Origin: Petaurus breviceps papuanus | Taxonomy: Eukaryota > Chordata > Mammalia > Diprotodontia > Petauridae | Length of the DNA stretch: 64,000 bases | NCBI GenBank assembly: GCA_028583685.1 | Contig: JAMXIF010001194.1 | Coordinates: 18,743,356-18,807,355, forward strand | Direction of reading: 5' to 3' | In this document: piece by piece, positions 56,881 to 64,000 of the stretch | Position numbering within the stretch: the first letter of the stretch is position 1 | Layout: every line of letters begins with the position of its first letter | Translations under genes and position numbers: made by a program | Notes under the pieces: model-generated | What the model was told of the DNA's origin: nothing | What the model saw: only the letters and a program-made list of their open reading frames with translations | The model's database searches: none

Positions 56881-57239
56881 TTATTTATAAATTGTACATA
56901 TAATCACTAGCTCCATCTTTTACACTACTACATGATTATGGCTTATATAGCCAGTTGGAGTGGTGAGCTGAGTAGTGACTCATACCCTATGAAACAAATG
57001 TCATCCTTTGGGGAATGTGAGATTGTGACAACCTATCTTTCCTTTTGCATCTATTAAGATCTATGAAAAACAAAATTTGAAGGTAGAAATCCTCCTGAAT
57101 TCCTTCCTCAGCTACACTTTTTTTTAGTCATTCCTGGAAACATAGTTAATTTGACTCAGATTTTAAAATTTTCCTATCATAACTTAGTCTATATCTACCA
57201 CACAGTGAAACAAGAACAAGTCACTGAGGATCAATAAAA

Positions 57240-58345
57240 ATGAATTTCAAGGTCCTGTGAAGAGTGCCATGGAGGCTAAAGTCTAGGTTGAGCTAACTCT
57301 GGTGAAGAAAATAAAACCCTAAAAACAAACAAACAACAGCAACAAAAATCAGCTATTTGTAGCTAAGCTAGGAGTAGGAGAAAGATCGTTGAAAGCCTCC
57401 CTGGAGTAAATGGGAAGATAAAGGCTAGCTGACAGAAGGTGGAACTACTCAACTATTTTGCTTCTATTTTCTTTAGCAAGAATAATAATCTTCATAATTG
57501 AAAGGATGGAGTGAGGAAAGATAATGGGTAATTGAAAACAAAGATAAGTATGAAAAATAATAAGAAACCACCTAGCTACTTTGAGAGAGGTTAAGCAATT
57601 AGGTCTAGATGAACTACATCCCAGGGTGCCAAAAGAATGTGTGGTTGTGAGCATTTGAATTGCTGCCAATGATCTTTGAAAAATTGTGGAGAGTTGAAGA
57701 AGTGCCCCCAGACAGACAACAGAAAAATATTCTCATTTTCAAGAAAGGAAAAGAGCTGGAGTCTTCAAAACATAGATCAATAAGATAGATGATAAATAAA
57801 ATATAAGATAGAGGGATATGTGTCAAGGAAGCAGTTCACATAAAAATGGCCTAAAGGCTTTCCTAGTCCCTGTAAGTTTAGCACAAGTCAATAATGTGAT
57901 GGTTGCCACAAATGCAGTCTTTGGCTATGTTATCAAAAGTGTAGACTCCAGAGTCAGAGAGGTGATGGTCCTATTGAATTCTGCCTTGATCACATCTGGA
58001 ATATGGTGTTTATTTCTGGTTGCCATATTTTAGAAAAGTTATTGAGAAAGTGAAACACACCCAGAGAAGAGAAACAAGAGTGGTGTGGGGATAGGAGACA
58101 ATGTCATATAAGGATCAGTTGAAAGAGCTGGAAGTGTTCACTCTTCAGAAGACTTAGTGAAGATGCCATCGATGTCTTCAAATATTTATACTACTATGTG
58201 GAAGAGAAGAGATTGTATATTTGTCCTTGGCTCTGGTATACAGAATTAGAACCAATGGCAGTAAATTATAGTAAAATACAGCTTAATAAAACATAAGGGA
58301 AAACTTCCTAATAATTAGAATTGTCTAAGGATGAAATAGTTTGCT
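57240..58345 (+). mobile_element. L3/CR1-type LINE, ~1.1 kb
   Basis: Blocks in CR1/L3 order: CAACAAAAATCAGCTATTTG (end of the pre-RT region), GTGGAACTACTCAACTATTT, a region like LDEFKQLGLDELHPRVPKEC (about 57585-57645), ATCTTTGAAAAATTGTGGAG, then 3' blocks GATCACATCTGGAATATGGT, CATATAAGGATCAGTTGAAA, and AAACTTCCTAATAATTAGAA. Non-coding now; some middle RT sequence seems absent. Confidence 0.75.
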
Positions 58346-58524
58346 TTATTAGCTAGTGTCTTTTCTCACTCAGAATGGAGAGCTGGTCACATCTTTTATT
58401 AGAGCCTAGAAAACAACTTGTCATGGCTTCTGAAAATGATATTTATGTATTAGTTATGAGATATTGTCCCACACAACAACATGGGATATAATAGCATTAG
58501 TATTATTGTTGAATAATATTATTA

Positions 58525-58702
58525 TTGTATCATATATTTAGAATTAGAAGAAATCTTAAAGGCCATCTAGTCTAATGACCTGATCTTACATATGAGGAAA
58601 GTGAAGCAAAAGAGAGATTGTGACTCTTGGTCACACAGCTACTAAGTAGGTCTTTCTGATACCTAGTCTAGTATCCTATCCACCACACCATGTTGCTTTC
58701 AA
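58525..58702 (-). mobile_element. MIR SINE
   Basis: AAAGGCCATCTAGTCTAATG, CTTGGTCACACAGCTACTAA, ending CCACCACACCATGTTGCTTT. Confidence 0.85.
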
Positions 58703-58759
58703 ATAAACTTTTAATTATCCACATGTCAATTACTACTTGGTGAGAGGACCAAAGAATCC

Positions 58760-58912
58760 TGAGTTGAAAAAATATTTGATTTGTAGCTATAAGAGACTTT
58801 AAAAGCCACTCATTTTACAGTTTAGGAAACTGAGGTCCACTAAGGATTTGAACTGAGGTCCTTCTCACTCCAGGGCTACTGCTGTATCCCCTATGTCATC
58901 TAGCTGCCCATA
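58760..58912 (-). mobile_element. CORE-SINE (MAR1-like), minus strand
   Basis: CAGTTTAGGAAACTGAGGTC, GATTTGAACTGAGGTCCTTC, ending TGTCATCTAGCTGCCC. The middle is shortened. Confidence 0.75.
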
Positions 58913-58919
58913 CAACTAA

Positions 58920-59010
58920 GAGACATAGGTTGTAAGAGTAAAATGTGAGATTTGAACCCATGGCATTTGAATGCAAAGAGTCAGATTCCACTTTACCACA
59001 TAGTCCAAAC
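58920..59010 (-). mobile_element. MIR fragment
   Basis: GTGAGATTTGAACCCATGGC, then CAGATTCCACTTTACCACAT. Confidence 0.6.
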
Positions 59011-59543
59011 AATATTTTTTCAGTGTTCTTTGTTGCTATAGGAAACTTCACTCTTCTTTATAATTGAGGGGATTTGTGATTCACAGGAAACTAATAGAGC
59101 TAAAGGACTAGATCTCTTGTCACAGTGGATTGATTACCAAAACTCCCTGGTTGAGTCACTTATCTAGCTGGGCTCTGGGACAGACAAAGCTATTCCCCTG
59201 TGTCTGTCTTGGGTGCTACTTCTTTCTCCTATTCCTTTGTACAAACAATGCCAGAAGGTACCAAGATAACTTTTCTACTCCTGCTTCCCAGCAGATGGAG
59301 TCTAGTTAAATTAAAACCTGTAAAGCCGGAGTCCATAACATTCTTTTTTTTGTTTCATTGGCCCCTTTGGAATTAAAAAAAAAAAACATGTATTCCTACT
59401 TTCTGTTTTTACTGGGGATTTTTTTTTTGCATGGGGGAAGGAAGGTCAATCAGGATTAAGTGACTTGCCCAAGGTCACACGGCTAGTATGTGTTAAGTGT
59501 CTGAGGCTGAATTTGAACTCAGGTCCTCCTGACTCCAGAGCCA

Positions 59544-60751
59544 TGTAATGTAATACCAAGCAAAGGCAACTTCCCAGGTTCAAAATACCAGCATAGGTGC
59601 TCTCTATTTTATTCAGTAACAAACCCAGAACAGAGAAGATCAAAACATGACATCATTCAAGATACAGCATTTACTAAGTGTGATTAAATAATCTCCAAGG
59701 CCTACCCCACCCCAGGACTTTCCAATCATTCAATCAATTACAAAGTCTCTGTTCCAAATACTTCTCCACCCCTAGGCTGTACCTTAATTAAGTCCACCAC
59801 AAAGCCCCTCTTCTCAAATGGAGATTAGTTTCCAAACATAAGTAAAATACATTCATTTGCTCAACCATAGAACACAAAAAGGTCAAAAGTTCCCCACCCC
59901 TGGATCACAATTGAATCTACCCCAGAGTTACATCAAGTTTAAACACAGCACTTAATACCCAAATGGAGGTCTTTTCTTCATCTTGACACGAGGCAAGTTC
60001 TCAGCAATCTTAGTTCCTGGGGAGACAAGGCTTAGCAAGGCCATAAGATACATTGCCAGTCCCTTCATGAATTTATCCTCTGTCTGTAGAACAGTCCTAG
60101 AACCCCTGAACACATTAGCAAAGCCCTCTCCCAGGATTTCTGTAAACATACAACAAGAAAATCCTTCTTCAGGGCTTCTAAACCAACAGAAAGGCTCCCA
60201 GACCCCTGCAACAACAGCACTGTCCTTCACCAGTGGACAGTATTCATTCTGTCTGCCGGACAGTCTCCAGACCCCTGCAACAACAGTACTGTCCCTCACC
60301 AGTGGACAGTATTCACTCTCTGTCTGCAGGACAGTCTCAGGCCTTCTTAACCAAATGCCAGGTTCCAGGACTTCTTCAACAGGACAGTCTTTCACCAGTG
60401 GACAAATCTGGCAAAATAACATCAAAACAGACAGACAAAGTACCAGCAAAACAGCCATGTCTCCTCAGTCCTTGGCAGCTCAGGGGGCAGGTCTCAAAAG
60501 TCCAGGGCAATTCAAAGCGGCCACCAGCAATCTCTTAGTCTCTCCCCCTACACGAGGTGCTGCTTCCAAAAAGAACTTCCGCCTCTCTCTTGTCTCTCCA
60601 AATCTACGTCACCAGCTCCTCCCAGTCAGGACTTTCTTTTCACATCAAAAAGTCCATCCCACAGGTGGGATTAACAAGCTCTGGGTTTTAATACAATCAA
60701 TTTGAAAACCAAGCCAATACAGGGGAATCTTTAATTGCCATTACTATCACA
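59544..60751 (-). mobile_element. Solo LTR of an endogenous retrovirus-like element, 1.2 kb
   Basis: The unit runs TGTAATGTAATACC to GCCATTACTATCACA on the plus strand, so both strands read TG to CA. It is flanked by a perfect 5-bp duplication AGCCA at 59539-59543 and 60752-60756. Orientation is minus: an AATAAA signal (minus strand) lies at about 59603-59615, close to the LTR 3' end. A 69-bp direct repeat occurs in the middle. There is no internal region. It is younger than the SINE it splits, hence marsupial-specific. Class unresolved; a 5-bp duplication fits ERVL-like or related groups. The open frames of up to 240 codons inside it are not retroviral genes. Confidence 0.82.
60074..60420. 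repeat. 69-bp tandem repeat inside the LTR
   Basis: Two near-identical units start with CCAGACCCCTGCAACAACAG at 60198 and 60267 (period 69 bp). Partial units lie on both sides, each ending with a GGACAGTCT-type motif. Confidence 0.9.
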
Positions 60752-60822
60752 AGCCAGTGCTCTATTTACTGCGCCACCAACCCACCCCAAGGCTTCAGCT
60801 TTTAATGCCATGCCTATCAGCT

Positions 60823-61816
60823 TTCCAGAAGAATATTGCTGTGAACAGCTTTTAAGGTTCTGATTACACAGTATAGTGTACACTCTATTTATTCCATAAC
60901 AAATCAAAGCAAAACATTCACAGAAAATCAAGGTACAGTATTCACAATATTATAACTTATCACACAAAATCACAATATAGTATTCACAACAGCTTATCAT
61001 TAAAATGGCCACATAGTTTTCACCAAAGTGGTCACAATATTTAGAACAAAGAACAATCATCTCAAAGTACAATAGTGAAAGTCTTCCACTCATGGGACAC
61101 ACAACTCAATCAGTCACTTACTCAGCAATTGATTACTAAGTATCATTAATCACTAAGTACAATCATTAGAAAATACATAAACCTTCCACCCCTAGGTCAC
61201 TAGTAAACTACAATTTCATCATTACTCAGTACCCAGGGAGAGGTCTTTTCATCTTGACTTGGGGCCTGTTCTCAGATTCCCTAGATCCCCTTCCATGGTC
61301 CCAGATTCTACCTGGATTCACCAGACTGTCACCTGGGTTCAATGGCAGACAGCTCCCAGTTCCTTGACCAGCTCTCTGGGTAGGTCATACCCCACACTGA
61401 AGTTCACAGGGTCCAGTCCATCTCAAATCCTTCACAATTTCTGCACCCGGGAATTCAAGGCTCAATCAAGCCACAAAGTCCCTGCATCCTGGTCACGCTT
61501 CCTCAGTCTTCTGCAGCACATTCAAAAATCAGTCATCTTATCCAGCTTTGGGGGAGGGGCCTTCTGGGCTCCTGTGTTCCTCTTCAGCCTCCTCCTGGCA
61601 GCTGCTTCTGCCTCCACAGTGTTCCAAGAAATTCTGACTGTGCCTCTCTGGGATATACACACTTTAGCTACTTCCTGCTTCAGCCAACCCCTTCCTGTTA
61701 CATCAGGAACAAGGTTTCATACCTTCTGTTTCTTTCACAGAGGCTTGATCACTTACTAAGTGCCAAGTACCTGCTTACTTGCCAATATAAAGGGGTCAAA
61801 TTACATTACCATTACA
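60823..61816 (-). mobile_element. Second LTR of the same family, related but diverged
   Basis: It is colinear with the LTR at 59544-60751 in the same orientation. The CTCTATTTATTCCATAACAA block (AATAAA on the minus strand) corresponds to CTCTCTATTTTATTCAGTAA. GGGAGAGGTCTTTTCATCTT matches GGAGGTCTTTTCTTCATCTT, and the right end CATTACCATTACA matches the other LTR's right end. Candidate 5-bp duplications CAGCT lie at 60818-60822 and 61817-61821. The left boundary is uncertain by some tens of bases. No internal region; an older copy than its neighbour. Confidence 0.65.
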
Positions 61817-61824
61817 CAGCTTTG

Positions 61825-62535
61825 GCTTCATCCTACTGCACTTTCACTGTCTCTCCCCAATTTTGGATGAAGGAAGACCTTGAGTACTTTAAAGAATCTG
61901 GAGGATTTCAGATTTCACATCTTCTCATATGTATCGCAACATCATTTCCTGGGACTGAAGTGACTGAAGGAAATGCGGGAGAGTAGATTTGTGGCTCAGT
62001 AAAGAGCACAAGAGAAAGTTTAACTATGCCTAAGGGGAACTTGAGCACCTATTGAAGGGGAGGAAAGGACTTCCAGCAAGGATGTGTGAGTTACCCCTTT
62101 GCTGCATGAGCTTTCTGTACCTGAGCCTTCATTCCTCTAGATTCTCTATGTTATGTATGGTAGGAGAGTGTCTCAGAATTCTCAATTGTTTCAGTAAACA
62201 CCCTTTTCTAAAAACCCCTTAAACCTGGCTGACTCAACTGATTCTCAACTGATAATCTTGGAGAAAAGCATAGCAGTAAAGCTCATGGGCTTTAATACTA
62301 GAAACTCAGCCCTTCAACCCCTCAGGGAATATCTCTAAAGCCCTGAGGGGCCATAGTAACTGCTCCAGGGACCTGACTCATCAGTGAGAGTGGAAGTTGG
62401 GATAAGTGCCTTAGAACATGAGTTATGAGATACACAAGCATTTCCTACCTCCGGAATGTAGATAATTTTCATGTGAGTACTCATTACTCACAGCTGCACC
62501 TCATTGAGTCTCTTGCTTCCTTCAGTACAATATAT
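61825..62535. other. Unassigned block, possibly LTR-derived, no gene seen
   Basis: AAAGAGCACAAGAGAAAG, then TTTCAGTAAACACCCTTTTC gives a vague retroviral-LTR look, but there are no clear ends or duplication. No exon recognised. Confidence 0.25.
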
Positions 62536-62539
62536 TTCC

Positions 62540-62855
62540 CATAAGAAGTCATTCCTGATTCCCCAGGATTATTAGCTTTCTAGCCCTTTAGAAATTATAA
62601 TGTATTTACTTTTTATTTACTTATTTTTGTAAATGCTTTTTTCTGTCCTCCTCCTAGGGAAATGAAATCTCTTTGAAAACAGGGACTGTTTCATTTTTCT
62701 TTTGTTTCCTGAGTGCCTATCACAGTTTCTTGCACATACTTAATGCTTAATAACTGTTTGTTGAATAGAATTGAACTGAATATATCATGGAAACAAAACT
62801 AAAATGATTCCTTGTGCCTTGCATAGAGTAGATATTCAAATATTTGTTGATGAAT
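62540..62855 (+). mobile_element. L2 3' end with a second short tail
   Basis: AAGAAGTCATTCCTGATTCC, AAAACAGGGACTGTTTCATT, ending TAACTGTTTGTTGAATAGAA, followed by another L2-type end, GCCTTGCATAGAGTAGATAT. Confidence 0.75.
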
Positions 62856-62859
62856 TTTT

Positions 62860-64000
62860 TTAAGGAAGTTGTGCTCACTGAAACACTTTTATCTGTTATT
62901 TGGTGAGAAGTGATGCCTTATTGGCTTAAGTAGTCACATTTAGGAAATTTATCCAGTTATTAGGCACCCAGAGGAGTGCTGAGACTGGAAGCCTTGTCTG
63001 ATCTCCAGATGCCAGTACTCTCTCCTCCCTTCCAATCTTTGGAATGTAAAACTTCCATATCATTATCCTTAAAAACTTGAAAATACATTTAACTCCAAAA
63101 GAGACCTTGTGTTTACAGTATCTATGCCTCTTTTTTTCCCCTGATATTGTTGGGTACTGCAACTGCATTCTTCAGCTAATGAACATCTCTGCTTAGGTTA
63201 TATTATTCTATCTCCATGAGACTGTCTTGAGAAGGGAAACAGGACAATAAAGGAATAGTCCTTATGTGCCAGAAAGCCTCTAAATATCCTGCAAATCATT
63301 CAAGCTCTTTTCTTTCCATTCATTTCAAATGCCATTCAGTGACAATTTTCTAACAAAAGCCTAGTCTCTAATGTTGTTATTTGATTTTAAGCAACAGTTT
63401 AATTCTTCTTTGTGCAGTAATGTTAATAACCCTCTGAAGGGTTGCATGCACAGCAGTGACTGAATATACTATGGGAGTGGTGTGAATCATCCTATAAATA
63501 GAGGCCTGCCAGCATTGAGACTTTGTCCAGCTGTTAGTTGCAGAAATTTAATTTCAGTTTGCAAATCTTTAAGTTGAGAAACAATCAGACTCAGAGATGT
63601 TCCCCAAACAGGGAAAGGGTGTTAGTATTGGAATTCTATCATTCTATTAGTGAAGTCAGTCTTTAAAAAAAATGATGTAAGCAGACAATCTGAACCAATC
63701 ATTCTATCAGTAAGCTATCTGTGAGTGAAAGAAGGAGGGAAAAACTATATAGCAAAACATGGTCATTTCAGCTTTCACATCTTGATATCTTTTCTACTAG
63801 CAGAGAATTTAGTGGGTGATTGATTTCAGTTCATCAGCTGATATATCAGCTTATCACAGATGACTCCCTTAGTTTAATAAGCCTGAGAAAAAAATCATTG
63901 CTTTTCCCCCTAGTTCATTTTGTAAAGTGTTCATTGACTTCTTAGGTACCCCACCTCTGAAAATGGGTGATATCTATACATTTTTGGCACCATTATTTGA
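62860..64000. other. Repeat-free DNA at the right edge
   Basis: About 1.1 kb with no interspersed repeat recognised and no exon. It contains a perfect MEF2-type/TATA-like site (63492-63501). Candidate regulatory DNA by inference only. Confidence 0.35.
63492..63501. promoter_or_regulatory. MEF2-type site / TATA-like element
   Basis: CTATAAATAG is an exact match to the MEF2 consensus CTA(A/T)4TAG and also contains TATAAATA. It lies in repeat-free DNA. A 10-bp match can arise by chance in 64 kb of AT-rich DNA, so function is unproven. Confidence 0.35.

Larger units (their letters stand above)
59419..60788 (-). mobile_element. Marsupial SINE (WSINE1-like) split by an LTR
   Basis: Left part 59419-59543: T-run, TAAGTGACTTGCCCAAGGTC, TTTGAACTCAGGTCCTCCTG, ending CCAGAGCCA. 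Right part 60752-60788: AGCCAGTGCTCTATTTACTG then the SINE head. Dropping 59544-60751 restores one SINE, with AGCCA present once. Confidence 0.92.

Noticed and set aside
59952-60705. Long open frames on both strands (168 codons minus, 240 codons plus)
   Set aside because: They lie wholly inside an LTR with a tandem repeat, have no recognisable domain, and stay open mainly because of the repeated GC-richer sequence.
59544-61816. A single provirus with two LTRs
   Set aside because: The DNA between the two LTRs is SINE and flank, each LTR has its own candidate duplication, and their divergence differs.
61990-62330. Possible plus-strand LTR after the LTR pair
   Set aside because: Vague similarity to an R-U5 region without ends, duplication or a second copy in the window.

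Overview
This window is nuclear DNA from a marsupial mammal: AT-rich, gene-poor and built largely of nested retroposons. The lineage call rests on SINEs with a tRNA-like head reading GGGGCAGCTAGGTGGCACAG, on CORE-SINEs with a Bov-B-like tail (MAR1 type), and on marsupial-type L1, half-L1, L2, L3/CR1 and R4/Dong-like LINE copies. An Australian marsupial is plausible because the SINEs look WSINE1/WALLSI-like, but the species cannot be fixed from sequence alone. I found no convincing host protein-coding exon, tRNA, rRNA or CpG island. All longer open frames either lie in repeats or show no recognisable protein. The assembly has a 10-N gap at 52968-52977 inside a GGAA array.

Layout. 1-11000: unique DNA with scattered MIR, L2 and L3 fragments, an R4/Dong-like LINE fragment (2880-3735) split by a SINE, and a solo LTR (8336-8761) inside a MIR. 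11057-14193: a half-L1 (HAL1-type) element that has L1 ORF1 but no ORF2, with its 3' end repeated. 14200-20900: mostly unique DNA, a candidate conserved non-coding block (17250-18700), a Tigger-like DNA transposon remnant and two SINEs. 20900-24000: L2 copies facing each other tail to tail. 24000-34200: unique DNA with ancient MIR/L2/L3 debris. 34201-34739: a second solo LTR. 34850-44600: L2 copies split by SINEs, a 3' L1 fragment inside a MAR1, and an inverted pair of young SINEs. 45355-50941: an L1 complete at both ends, with target-site duplications and a SINE in its 5' part. 52600-58350: L1 fragments, L2 and a 1.1-kb L3/CR1 copy. 59400-61820: two related LTRs in the same orientation, one of them inside a SINE. 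62860-64000: repeat-poor DNA with a perfect MEF2-type site.

The nesting gives a relative chronology. MIR, L2, L3 and R4-like copies form the old layer. HAL1, L1 and LTRs landed in them. WSINE1-like SINEs then split L2, L1 and R4-like copies, and at least one LTR is younger than the SINE it interrupts. No element looks able to move today. I did not find a new biological system. The most useful observations are the HAL1 element with its repeated tail, the clean LTR-in-SINE insertion, the local cluster of one SINE subfamily with an inverted pair, and the repeat-free blocks that may hold regulatory DNA.
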